Positions 23,236 to 35,085 of a stretch of DNA of 64,000 nt are shown piece by piece. This DNA is from Margaritispora aquatica. Its lineage: Eukaryota > Ascomycota > Leotiomycetes > Helotiales > Discinellaceae. Position 1 is the first letter of the stretch. Every line of letters begins with the position of its first letter. Under the pieces are notes generated by a model, which worked only from the letters and a program-made list of their open reading frames with translations, was not told where the DNA came from and searched no databases. Made by a program: the position numbers and the translations under genes. The stretch spans positions 1,364,001-1,428,000 of the forward strand of contig VJWN01000006.1 in the NCBI GenBank assembly GCA_007644065.1, given 5' to 3'.

Positions 23236-24206
23236 ATGTCGCATCTCCTTCGGCGTCCGCTGTTTCAAGCCGCACACTTCCACCCTTCCATAACAAATCG
23301 ACGATGTTTCTCGAATTACAAGCCATTGCTCGCCCTGCCGACTGCGAGTTCCAACCAGGCCCCTAGGGCGAGATCGAAAGCAGAGAAAAGTCTACGACTG
23401 CAAGCTCAACAGGCACATATCCTACCATCTGACCTAGGGATCCTCCCCAGTATGTTGTCCTTCGCTCACAGTCACTTCCCAATTCCGTCCAAGCATACCT
23501 ACCTAGACTACCTAGACAAAGCAGCACCAAGCTGACCTTCCTCCTCCACACAGAAACATTCATCACCCCCACCGGTCACAACCTACCCTCCCTCTTCCGC
23601 AACCCCCGCTCCCTCCTCCGCCTACAAGTCCAACGCCTCAGGACCCATGGCTGGGACTTCGTCACCCTCCTCTTGCTCAAGTTCGCCTCGCCCAAAACAA
23701 CCTCCTTCTTCCGCCGCAAATTCCTCATCAAGCGCGCCGCGACTAAACCCGCCGCCCTTGCCATGCACAAGCAGATGTACCAAGAATTCGCGAGCGGCGA
23801 TGTCATGGCACTCCGCAAGCTGTGCTGCGATGGTATCTACGACTCGTTCGCGGCAAGGATAGCCAATCGCCCTAGGGGCGAGAAGGTGGAGTGGGAGTTG
23901 GTGAAATACAACAAGAGACCAAAGGTGATCTCACATCGCGCAGCCAAGATGCCGATTGAGGGCTCGGGTGTGAGGCAGGCGGTGGTAAGGATCGCAAGTC
24001 GACAGAAGCTAACCAGGTGGCGGCGGACAAAGAGCGGGGAATTCGAACTCGTGCCGGGAAGTGGCGTCGAGAAGGATGTCGTGGAGTATTTAGTCGTGCA
24101 GAGGATTATGAGAGATGGAGAGGAGGGCGATTGGATGGTTTGGGGCACGACGGGGGAGACTACGTTGGAGGACGTCCAGATGTGGGAGAAGGAGGCTTTG
24201 GAGTAG
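23236..24206 (+). CDS. mitochondrial ribosomal protein mL45 (MBA1/Tim44-like)
   Basis: Mitochondrial large-subunit protein of the mL45/Mba1 family, which sits at the tunnel exit and helps attach mitoribosomes to the inner membrane. Exons: 23236-23449 and 23554-24206, giving 288 residues. The intron has a GTATGT donor and an ACACAG acceptor and joins LGILPKTFITPTGHNL. The start chosen (MSHLLRRPLFQAAHF) opens an arginine-rich, acid-free leader typical of mitochondrial import; an in-frame ATG at 23041 is less likely because it would add a low-complexity stretch. The Tim44-like domain lies in the second half: QMYQEFASGDVMALRKLCCD, then RQKLTRWRR and VVQRIMRDGEEGDWMVWGTT. Confidence 0.85.
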
Positions 24207-24443
24207 GTGTGAGCTTTCTGAGTGGAAGAGAGATCTGGATGGGTTTGAGAGGTGAGGTGAGAAGGGAGATATGAACTCGCCCCAATCACAAGATGCTATT
24301 GGAGGGATGTAAGAGGTGTCTGTATATGCTGTACAATGGGAGAGGAGAAGCGAGCAGAAAGCTCAAGAGCTATTGTATAATACCTGTATCCAATATCTCA
24401 GCAGAAAAGAAATCCAACAAGAAACAAGAAAAATCTAACTCTT

Positions 24444-24481
24444 CTCTGCTCTGCTCTGCTCTGCTCTGCTCTGCTCTGCTC
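24444..24481. repeat. (CTCTG)n microsatellite
   Basis: Seven and a half exact copies of a 5-base unit, downstream of mL45. Confidence 0.92.
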
Positions 24482-24784
24482 AAACTTGGGCTGGGCTGGT
24501 CTACGCACATAATTTCTCAACTCGCTCCTCATCGGAAAATCGATCGAGCTGTTGTAAGCTCTTGCTATGTGTTCGGATATCTAAACTTATTCAGATATCT
24601 AAGCATCAAGTAAGGATCTGAAATCAACATTCCTACACTTTCTCCAATTCGAGTAACCAACTCCAATCAATCTACTTTATGCCATTCGATTCTACATTGG
24701 CAAGCTGGCACCGTAAGTAAGTTGGCACTCACTTATCACTTCCCCAACGCTCGTGGTGATCACTTCATCCCTTCTCCCAAGAAA

Positions 24785-24809
24785 CCCCCCCCCCCCCCCA
24801 AAAAAAAAA
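24785..24809. repeat. homopolymer C15 followed by A10
   Basis: Fifteen C then ten A. The exact length may be uncertain because such runs are prone to sequencing error. Confidence 0.85.
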
Positions 24810-25690
24810 CACAAAGGAGAGAAAACCAGCTACAGTCAATAAAACTCAAAACTTGAAGATGTCGGTAGAATCTTACTGCGAGGGCGTTCACAGGAAAATT
24901 CAACCATGAAATCAAGTCGATGGACGAGGTAAACAGATAAATTGATTTCAGTGATGGTATGAATACAAAACATGTCATCTGGAGAATCTGGGAATGCACA
25001 TTTTGTTTATACCGCTTGGATTGGGTTGGTTTGGCTTGGTTTGGTGTTCTTGGAATTATGAAAGTGCGTGGTTGTGATTAGGGAGTGCATAGTGTGTTTG
25101 TGAATATTCTATAGTAGCTCTTTGCTTTGGTTTGATTTGATTTGATTTTGAGAGGCATGGGGTTGATCCACTAGCTATGTTGGGCTATGTCTTCCTTTTG
25201 ATTTCATAGTTTTATCTATCTTGCTACTGCTTGTTGAGCTCGTATATAATGCACTGTATGGCATAGTACGCAAGCACTATCTTCTCTCTTCTCATTTTTT
25301 TTTCGATACGAAGGACTTAACTAATTTGAAGTAAGGAGGTGTTTGCTGTTGTAAACCGTGGATATCTACCGAGCCGAGAGGAACGTATAGAGAATAGAGA
25401 ACACAATATATGAGTTTGGTTAGTTGATTAGCCATTTCGTTTAATTTGGTGTCTGATGTCTGAGGAATAATTAAGTGCTTGAGGATGAGAGTTGGGTTAG
25501 AGCTGAGCATTTGTTGACGTTGCTATTGTATTCGTTTACCGCTTGTATAGGTAGACTTGTATAGGTAGGCCTGTATAAGGTTGCAAATTCAAACGTGTTT
25601 ATCAAAATTGATTTTGCTACTTGGTTGGTGATTGGATTTCGGTACAAGATTATTATTTTTATATTACATCAACTATGTATGTTAATATGC

Positions 25691-25708
25691 ATATATATAT
25701 ATATATAT
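25691..25708. repeat. (AT)9 dinucleotide repeat
   Basis: Nine AT copies in AT-rich spacer DNA. Confidence 0.85.
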
Positions 25709-26534
25709 TCCCCATATATCAAATTCCCAAAATTCAACTGAGCCCAACGCATCCCTCCAAATTGTCAGTTCCTTTACTCCAAGCCAAATAATCACTCTCT
25801 CACTCACTGACTCCTCACCCGCTTTCACAAATCAAGGCAACGAGTCTGCTTAAATCGCCTGAATTTGAATTCTACTTCTCGTGTGTAAAGTACCCTACCG
25901 CAATGTACTTAATAGTTCTCTCACATATAATAAGCGAGGATGTAGGATTACATTCAGAATACACATATACAGCATCTCTATATATGCACGCACGTTTTCT
26001 TATCACGTTGGAAACTGCGAGTTAGTCCTTGCGAAAGCTGCAGCTACTCTAATGCATGTCTCAGCCATTGTGTTGGGCTACCACTAGATACCAAGAATGA
26101 GACCCGAGAAATAGATTGTCGAGGTAGGTGGATGTTCTGGTTGCGAGTGGGTAGTTCTGTTCTGTAAAGGGTGGGAAAGTCAAGGACAGATCTAGAATCA
26201 AAGGAAGTGGGAAGATGTGGGAAAATAGACGTGTATATGTTCCACATATTTTTCTGCTTTCTTGATTCGTGTACCTAAGAATATATGTGTATATTGGGAT
26301 ATCTGTATAAACGAGAGGATGAAAGGAGGTTGAAATTACGTATATCCTATCTGTCTCCTCTAACCCTGCCATTTCCATCTTGAGAAACGAACGAAACCAT
26401 ACTCCTCTCAAAATAGCGTCCTATTATTTCCACTGCTATAATCTTTGCTAACATCAGCCTCAATCTGCTCTTACAACTTCCAAGCACTTCCATCCTCTTC
26501 GTCTCACACGATCACCTGCGCTACGGCGAACCAC

Positions 26535-28058
26535 TTAGAAGAACTTTCCCTTGTGATCAACAGTAACCAAGCCCTCAGCTGGATCGCTATGAATCTCATC
26601 ACTGCCCGCATACTCGTTCTCACCTCTGGCTCGTGCATCAGCCAAATAATGAGGACGATCCAGCGCATCGAATCTCGTTCCCTTAACCCTAGCTGCGATC
26701 CAATAGAATGCGAGTCTCACACCGAGGGCACCGATACCCCAGAGTAGACCCCCAACAGGAGCAGCGACGAAGGCACCAAAGGCACTCCAATCATTTCCGT
26801 ACAGGCCCTGCTCGAGCAACATGAGCTTAGCGCCTTGCAGCGCATCGCCGTAGTAGATGGTGCCGAAGATGAACACAGTGAACAGACCTCCCAGTCCACC
26901 AACGCAGACCTCGAAGCCGCGCCAGAAGTAAAACTTATCCGACAGGCCGATGACGAGAACGGGGATGATGGCTGCGGAAACGAGATCCGATATCAGGTAG
27001 ATTTGCAGGATAGATGGGGCCCTGAGCGCAATGACGACGACAGGGAAGATGAGTGCGACGACCGCGGCACGAATGATCCAGATGTTGAGCTTGTTGCGGA
27101 AGAGATCGTTGGACGCAGTGGACACCATGGCAGATTGGAAAGAATCAAAGGCTGCAGTGCTTAGACTTACGACCATGACGAGTACAATTCCGATGACCCA
27201 GGCGGGGAGCGTCTCGAGGAGCAAGAAGAACGCAATGCCGCTGTATTGCTCTGGGTCGTTGGGGTCGAAGGCTCCGGACCAGGTGGCGATGAGACCGGTG
27301 CAGCCAACGAGAGTGAGGATGACAAGGACGACGACCATGGCGATTGAGACACCAATTTTGAGGTCTTTGTCTGTCTTGGAGGCAAAAGTACGAATCCAGA
27401 AGTTGGAGAGGAAGAAGTCGTTTGTTAGGACTGCGACGGGGAGGATGTAGAGGAGTTGCCAGCCGAGGAGGGAGGGCTTTGTTAGACCTGATGGTTCGAT
27501 AAGGGATGTATCGATGTCGGTTTTCACGCCGATGGTGATTGTTGCGACAAGGACTTGCTGGTTAGTGAAGATCAGAGAACAGGAGAGTTAGACACTCACT
27601 CAATCCAACAACCATTGCTCCTTGAATGTTATCCGTGATGAATGAGATCTTGAATCCTCCAAGAGCTGAGAATGATTAGCGAGAACCGCTCCATAACTTC
27701 AAAAAAACCTTACAAGTATAGATGGTAGTAACCACACATTGAACAATAACCATAGGAAGTCCATCCATGCCAGTGAGGGCAGTCATAATCTGCTGCAAAG
27801 CCGACAACTCAGCAACCATGTACAAGAACATCGTAACCATGGTCAAGAACGACAGAAACAGCGCCGTAACCAAGCCATAGCGCTGTCTCGTCCACTCCGT
27901 TAGGACGAATCCCTCAGGACACTTGCTCCTAATGATGGGACCCAGGTAAGCAAATATCATCAGCGGAGCTGCCGACGTGATAGCATAAGTTACGACGCCT
28001 TGCACACCGGCGATGGTCGCCAGTTGGGGGTATGCGAACAAGATTCCGGAACCGAGTG
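26535..28058 (-). CDS. sodium:solute symporter family transporter (urea/Dur3-like), 5' end not found
   Basis: Multi-pass plasma-membrane transporter of the sodium:solute symporter (SSS) family. Three exons are clear: 27714-28058, 27600-27665 and 26535-27553, about 477 residues. They join as TIYTSLGGFKISFITDNIQG and AMVVGLILVATITIGV. The segment GPIIRSKCPEGFVLTEWTRQ followed by RYG and the helix FLYMVAELSALQQIMTALTG are typical of the fungal members closest to urea transporters. The substrate is not proven. The last intron uses the AG after GCAAG rather than an AG right beside the CTAAC branch site. The first visible exon begins with a split codon after a CTTCAG acceptor and lacks an ATG; the expected leader and first membrane helix were not found upstream. 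It may be 5'-truncated or have a distant or diverged first exon. Confidence 0.8.
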
Positions 28059-29776
28059 CTGAAGTGAGAGAAATCTGAGATTAGCTTTGGAGTTTTGAAT
28101 GGGGGGAAGGGGAATCTTCAAGCGGCAGACACTTTCCCACGCAAGCATTAACTTGGTCGAGTTTTTACGGTTTGGATCTCAGCTTCCTCTCAACGGGGCC
28201 AAATATCTCTCTCTCGATCTTGCAAGAGAGGTGGATATATCGCACCCGTATCGAATCCGCACCCGTAGTGAAGCCGCGCTGGTCCTTTCCCAAACATCTT
28301 CGTTGTAATCTCGTCATAGGCAAGAATTGCAAATGATTTCGACTTCAACTTGGAGATGTTCAAGTCCAAACCAGCGATAGTTTTCTAATACGAACCTCAT
28401 CACGACTCATTTACTCTTGCTCATCCATGTTGCTATTGCTGCGTGTGTGGGTTGCTTGGTGCATATCGGTATGCTGCCGCATTGTCGATTCGAGAGCAAG
28501 AAAATCTAGCTCATTGATGTGACTAACCAGACGCGATGAAGTTCAGAGAAAGTGGAAGCCCTGTGTCAAATATTAGCTAGTGTTCGCAAGTGCACAGGAA
28601 TACCTGGAGAGTCTTCTTTCTCCAAGATGTGCTGTTATCCTAACATGTTTGAGTTCTGTTGCCAGAGAGCCATTCGCCCTAATGGTAATATTGTCAGTTT
28701 TGCTTTGCCACAGAGAATGTAATTGCTGGTATTCTACCTTCGTTTGATTTCTCAATTTGAACGCAATGGCGCATCCAAACACCCTAGTGTATGATCAGCC
28801 TAATTTATCTGATATATCCTTTGCGACAGAGCAACTGGTTTCTGCCCCAAGCTCCAGATTGGTAACATACAAAAAGGCGCCATAAGTGAGATAGATAATG
28901 GCATTACTAGCCTGGGTGGAAGGTTGTCCCATCGTGTCGAATATGGTTGACAATCACGTAGATATGATTCCAATGAGTAATTCCAAGCTGCACTTTCGTT
29001 CGTTCGTCTCCAGAATGTCGGTATCAAAAGAACTAAGATTTTGCAGATGCAAAAAGCACATGGAAACTCAGCTGATTTTAAGTATCTTTTCAAGTGCAAG
29101 CTCCAGGAAGCTAGACCATGCCGATAGAGCTGCAGGGTGTGCAGGTGGCGTGCCGTGGGGGATAGTTTGGCTTTTCTGTGTGACTGATGACTGGTTATGA
29201 CTGGCTCTCGACGGAGAGGATGTGTCTGGGTGAGTCTGGGTGGTGTGCTGTGCTCTCTGAGTGGTTCTCTTCTCGGAGGTGAAGAAAGATTTGTTTTTGG
29301 GATGACAGCCTGTGACAGCTAGGATCGGCGAACGCACGCTTGGAGGGGCCATTGCCGAGACCGCAAAGATCAATATGCTTATCTAATACTATCAAATTCT
29401 TCTTCCTAGACGGAGGTACAAGTACGAAATTCATCCACGCAACAAGCCATTGTAATGCTCAAGATCATCATTCACTTACATGCTCCCAGCTCTGGATCAC
29501 TTTTTGCAAGATAAGAGAAGCCACACGAAAATTGATATTCTTATAAAGATTCATTCAAGCACCAGCATATTTACAATCTCCCATCCCATCTCATCAACTA
29601 TTCCTCGATCCAAATAATGCTGCAAGAAAAATGAAACCCATCAGGCATTAATAGAAAAATATTAGTAGTCGCTACTCATCATCCATCCGTGCCATCTTAC
29701 TGTACAATGCCAGGCTATAGAGATGAGTATGCAAATCATCCTCGATAACTACCCCTCCAGGCTCTCAGCACGTTCT
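28059..29776. other. intergenic region upstream of the symporter
   Basis: Should contain the missing 5' exon and promoter of the symporter and the RGD1 3' untranslated region. One stop-bounded minus-strand frame at 28190-28384 faintly resembles part of a tannase/feruloyl-esterase domain (see findings). I cannot support a gene. Confidence 0.4.
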
Positions 29777-32223
29777 TCAATCATCATCAAAAATCTGGTA
29801 AGTGTTTTGTAATATCGTGTCAATCACTCGTACCCGGAATCCTGCATCATTGATGTCTTTGGCATTCCCTTCTCCCATCAAGGTAGGTCCAAAGACAATA
29901 GCTATATTACTGGAGCTCATGCGGTTAGACGATGAGTGCTCCGTAATCCTGTTCAAGTGCAGAGTCAAGGCTCGGAGAGTCGCATAATTTGGATCCGGGA
30001 GACTGTTGATAATGGCGTGAAGAGAATCTCTTCTCACAATGTCATCATCGTGTTCTGTTAGGAGTTAGTGTATTTCCAGCTGCTTTGGTACGAGATACAT
30101 ACGTGCAGCTTTGATAAAGCTAGAATAATGCTCATTTGTGAGTAGCGGATCTGGCAGGTCACGGAAGAATTGCTTCAAGAGTCCAGCGACGCTGTTCACG
30201 TCATGGAAGAAGTTCTCCGGGTTGCGGAAGTCAACTGATTGAGAATCTGGCAAACATTAGCTCATAATCATTCCAAGACATCATAATTCTTACCGTTGTC
30301 AAACATGGCTTTCATTTTGGTGATCTGGGAAGCGGTCCCTGACATTCGGTAAATTCCCTCAACCTCAAGACCAAAGAGGTCAACAGCCTGAATACATTGG
30401 TACACAACCATAGGCACTGCAGACTGGTCACGCTCGAAAAGCTGCTCCAGGGTGAGTCCAAACACTGGCCGCACAGGTGGTAGATTGGAAACTTGGCTCT
30501 GAACAGGTGGAGGTGGCTGTGAATACTGGACTGGAGCTGGAGGAGCATTGAAGGACGCCTGAGGCTGGTGTGCAGCTGGATTAGGTGGTGGATATGGTTG
30601 CTGGAACGATGACAATGGCGGAGATGGCGAATGGCTCGTCTGGAATGGTAAAGACGATAATTGAGGAGGCCCGCTTGAGGTGACAGGTCCGCTGCCATAG
30701 ATTGGGCCCGATGGTGCTCTCTGTTGCTGTCCACCCATTCCTCCGTTGCCGTATTGCATTGGGGGTCCTTGGCTGAAGCTTCTTTCGTGCTGTACAGCAG
30801 GTGATGAGGGATTCGGATTAAGTTGACCCATACTGTTGAAAGGCTGGCTCATGTGACTCTGGTGTGGTGGCTGATTGGGAGGAGGTGCAAATCCTTGGGG
30901 TGGGCCTTGTCTGGAATTATAGGATGCTGCCGCTGGCTCTGGTTGTCTTTGCGGAGCAGGCGCATTCATTTGCTGGGTCTTCAGAAGTTAGTTAAAGATG
31001 CTCAAATATATAATGTACATAACTCACTGGATGACGCTCATATCTTAGATCTCCTCCTCTTGGTGGTACCTTGGGGGCATGACTGCCAATGTAATTACTT
31101 AAGTCGGTATCATTATTAATGCCAGATACGACTTCTCTAAGACTTCGTGGCTGGCTCCCTGGCTCGGCATTGCGCAATGGACTGATATTAAGTCCATTGC
31201 TAAGGAGAAGTTTCTCGTTAAAGGATGCTGATAATAATTAGTGTTGCTTTGTAAAAATTCCCATAAATGTTCATACCAAACTTCTGCATTTGCATGGTCA
31301 CAGCAGAGTCGCATTCTCTAATGAGACCCTCTAACGCTTTCGTAGCTTCTGGGCGCTGCTTAGACCACAACTCCGCGCGCTGTGCGGAGGCTTGTTGTAC
31401 TTTGGAGCCATAGTCCTGATCGGCGGCTTGAAGTTTACGTTGAAGTTCTTCCTCGTGCTGCTGGGCGGACTTGGGGCCTTTAAGACCGAACTTCTTTGTA
31501 GCTTGGCGCTCACCAGTTTTTGCTCTATCGTAATCCTCAGCCAGAGAGTCATATTTGGCCTTGGATTTTCTCATAGCAAGCTCCATCTCCGCAGCTCTTG
31601 TCTCCGCTGCAGTTCCTGTAGCCTTCCAGTGCTTGCGCCCCCTTTCAACATTGGCTGCCAACTCATTGAGATCATCGTGCATTTGAATGAGTGATATCGC
31701 AAATTGGGCTCCATTGTCAGCCATGCGATCGTGTATGTTCGTGAGCTCTTCGTAGGCTGCGAGGAAAGACCCATGGCGATGCTCTGGTCTTCGAATTGTG
31801 TCGTGGCTGCGCCTACACAAATTTCTGATTCCTTCCGAGTGTTCTTGTTCCAATTGACCTCGCTTCTTGAGAAAAGCAGCAAATTCCTGTGAGGCTATAG
31901 TCAGCACCGCTTTGCTTCAATGCGCTTTTAACGGCACAACTCACCTTCGCAGATGCGATGCTCTGCTTCAATCGGTTCAGTAAAACCGAAATTCCAATCT
32001 CCGACGTCACTACTGTTTCGACAGACTTGGCCATATGGTCCACCTGCGGAGGTTGGCCAGCAACCATGGAGGCAGAGTCACCATTGATGGGAGACACCTC
32101 TCCACCATTTGCGCCGGGTGTTGCACCTAGAGACATACTGCCAACTCTCTGCTGATGATGACCACCAGGAACATCTGGAAGCTCAGAGATGTGCCTATCT
32201 GGATGGTCGTCTGCTGCAGCCAT
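29777..32223 (-). CDS. RGD1: F-BAR and RhoGAP domain protein (Rgd1-type)
   Basis: GTPase-activating protein for Rho-type GTPases that binds membranes through an F-BAR domain; yeast Rgd1 acts on Rho3 and Rho4 at growth sites. Six exons: 31945-32223, 31277-31886, 31028-31227, 30294-30978, 30103-30246 and 29777-30054, giving 731 residues. The FCH/F-BAR coiled coil covers roughly residues 65-330 ([20 protein letters not shown] onward, with many charged heptads). A Pro/Gln-rich linker follows near residues 365-510. The RhoGAP domain fills the C-terminus ([12 protein letters not shown], the arginine-finger segment [12 protein letters not shown], then [14 protein letters not shown] and [12 protein letters not shown]). 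All joins preserve the frame. The specific GTPase is inferred from the yeast family member. Confidence 0.93.
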
Positions 32224-33822
32224 GTTGGCGGATCAAATTGGATGTAGATAGGTATACAGTGAAACTTGGTTGTGAACAACGGAAGAAGGTACGACCTTGG
32301 TTCCTTGTGGTGCGAGGCGCCGAACGAGTTGCGCGGCAGGCGTAACTTTATACCTCAAGTAAATGAGAAAAGGCAAAGTCAAGTTTTCATGCGCCGTAGC
32401 GATCGAAGTTGACTTTCAATCGAAAGTGAGGTTTGCGAAAGAAGATCGTCTCAGATATTCGTATGTCATCGGTGGTATGAAGTGGCTGTGCAACTCCGTC
32501 TCCATCCATAATTGAGCCGCGAGCGTTGCTTGCGTGGTGTTGACAGAGAGTGAACCCTGCGAGCTTGACTGCTTTGAGTGCGGGTCAGCCTACGATCATC
32601 GAAGGTCTTGGCATGCTGCAAACGTCCAAGATTACAATGAAGCTTCACTTTCTTTCGGATTTGGAACCAAGACTTCCATTGGAATTTGATCGAATTTATC
32701 ACATTCTTTCATAATTATTGCTGCAAGAGCAAACAAAGCGAGTGTTGCCCTCTGATCAGCCAGTGGTTTGGAACACAAACATTCAATGATATAATAAGAC
32801 ACTGCTTTTTCTTCTACCAAAAGTCTAAATGTGCACTGTCTAGTTGCAGATCATGGCACAGACTGGCTTCCTTCAGATATATTCCATAATGAGTACGATC
32901 TAGAATCTTTCATGTATCCTGAAACGCGGGGAATGAAACATCATATGTAATCCCAAGCCATACAGTTATGGACAACACCTTTCCACCTTTATCACTCCTT
33001 ATACAGTTATAAGTTTACCTTTTAAAGAAGTTCCGACGAAGGAATCCCTCGCCTTGACCAAGTGAACAAAACCAAAAGGGATAAAGTTAGCCGAGTCTCA
33101 AAGTGCTCAATCTATAATAATGTGCAATAAAATTCCCAATGTACAAAACATTGCTGACATGTATGAGCTTGTATCAATACATCAAGAATTTCTACAAGAC
33201 GATCATATAGATTGAGAGCTCCGATATATGGCATCAGAGATTGATGATTGCCATTAGACTTGGAAGCAAAATTTTCTTCTCTAGCATATCACTGCCAAAC
33301 AAGATTTGACCATGACCATGACCATGGCCTCCTGGATATAAGAATTCCCAGCAAACAATCTTCGGATCACGCGTAGCCACAAGCACAGTACCCTAGCTCT
33401 CGAGCAAAGACATCAAGGAAATGCAAAGCTTCTTCGACCCCACTTCGATCCTAACGTGCACTATCTGTATTCTTGATTCCAGACATCAGCCTCGACATCA
33501 TTCGTTTCACTTCCCGTTCCAAGCATGTAGCAGTCTGTTTGCCCCGTCTGCTACAAACAAATATATTGTAGTACCGTCATCCTAAAATAGGCACAAAATT
33601 TAATAAGCGGTAGATTTTGTGCAGCTGTTGCTCTTGGATGTGAGAGGAGCGTGTAGATAATATCTTGCCAAAGCCAACATAATTGGCAAGGCTTCACTTG
33701 GGCCATAAAATAATGTTAGCGAAGCGAGGCCTTGAAAACCCACCTACCAATGAAAAAACCAAACAATGTGAGCTAACTTGGGAGCATATTCTAAATACAT
33801 TGACTTGTAAAATCTAAGTAAT
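32224..33822. other. intergenic region RGD1/HOM2
   Basis: Promoter of RGD1 on the left, HOM2 3' untranslated region on the right. AT-rich in the middle and right part. Short ORFs have no family resemblance. Nothing else is supported. Confidence 0.45.
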
Positions 33823-35085
33823 CTAGACATATCCCTTGAGAACTGCGGCCTCGGCATTCAATATCGAAGATCCCGCAGCACCAATGACAGCTAGAAAAGG
33901 TTAGCAGCGAACATTTCACTCATTCTGTGCACTTACTATTATGGCTCAGAGCAACGAATTTAAGATCAAAGATACCACTGTCATCTTCTCTTACTCTTCC
34001 TACGCTGACGGTGTACCCATTCTGTGTATTCCTATCCAATCTCGGTTGAGGTCGATCAGGTTGCTCCATAACTTGGATAGCAGGTTTCGGCGCAGAAGGG
34101 CAACCCAGCAACTCCGCATCACTCACATAACTAGCCAGCGCCTTTTTGACCGCCTCAGCAGTTGGTCTTGGTGTACTCCTATCCTTAAATCTAAGCGAAA
34201 CGCAAGCCATATGTCCATCCAAAACAGCGACTCTGTTGCACGCAGCTGAGATCTTCAGCTCTGACTGAGCTTGGAATCCAGTGATCTCTCCGTTAACATG
34301 TCCTAAGATCTTCTGAGCTTCTGTCTCGAGCTTTTCTTCCTCACCCTGGATATAAGGGACAACGTTGTCGAGTATATCCATACTGCTCACACCAGGATAC
34401 CCCGCCCCGGAAACGGCTTGCATCGTGACCACGCTAACTTGATCTACGAGACCAAATTCTTTCTGAATAGCGGCAAAGGGAATAACTATGCCAATGACTG
34501 CACAATTGGAGTTACAGATCAAGAATCCCTTCTTGAGGCCATACTGTTTCCGCTGGTGGGGGATGACGTCGAAATGTGGCAGATTGACAGTAGGGACGAC
34601 CAAAGGAACTAGAGGGTCTTGGCGGTAGTTTTTTGCGTTTGAGAAGACGGCCAGTTCAGCCTTGAGAAATTCCATCTCTGTGATGTTGTTAGAGTTACCA
34701 TTCGACGGCGAAGAAATTACTCACCAACATCTCCCGCAACATCAGCATCCAGACCACTGAATACGATGTCACAATCCGCGAACTCGCTGGCTTTGCACTC
34801 CTTTACCACCAATTCCTCGACATGACTGCCCATCGGCGAGGCCTGCTTCCACTTGACAGCATCTTTGTATTTCTTGCCTGCGGATCGCGAGGAGGCACCA
34901 ACAGCATGGAGGGTGAAGTATGGATGCTGTGCAAGCAGCAGAATGAATCGCTGTCCCACTGATCCAGTGGCACCGAGAACTCCTATGGATATTGTCAGTT
35001 CAATTCATACATGAACAATTGACACCAATTGATGCAATTGTGTTCTGTACTTACCACACTTCTTTGTTGGAAATTCAGGAGCCAT
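33823..35085 (-). CDS. HOM2: aspartate-semialdehyde dehydrogenase
   Basis: Reduces L-aspartyl-4-phosphate to L-aspartate-4-semialdehyde with NADPH, the second step of the pathway to threonine and methionine, in the cytosol. Four exons: 35055-35085, 34725-34982, 33937-34677 and 33823-33890, giving 365 residues. The joined N-terminus is [20 protein letters not shown], with the NADP-binding glycine motif. The catalytic cysteine is in [10 protein letters not shown] near residue 155, and the conserved histidine is in [13 protein letters not shown]. The C-terminal exon encodes [20 protein letters not shown], standard for the family. The length fits yeast Hom2. Two TGACTC half-sites upstream (35217-35222 and 35419-35424, minus strand) could be general amino-acid control sites, but this is weak. 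Confidence 0.95.

Larger units (their letters stand above)
24207..26534. other. 2.3 kb gene-free AT-rich region
   Basis: Lies between the 3' ends of mL45 and the symporter, so it should need no promoter. It has a CTCTG array (24444-24481), a C15-A10 homopolymer junction (24785-24809) and an AT dinucleotide run (25691-25708). Short ORFs show no resemblance to known proteins. Confidence 0.5.
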
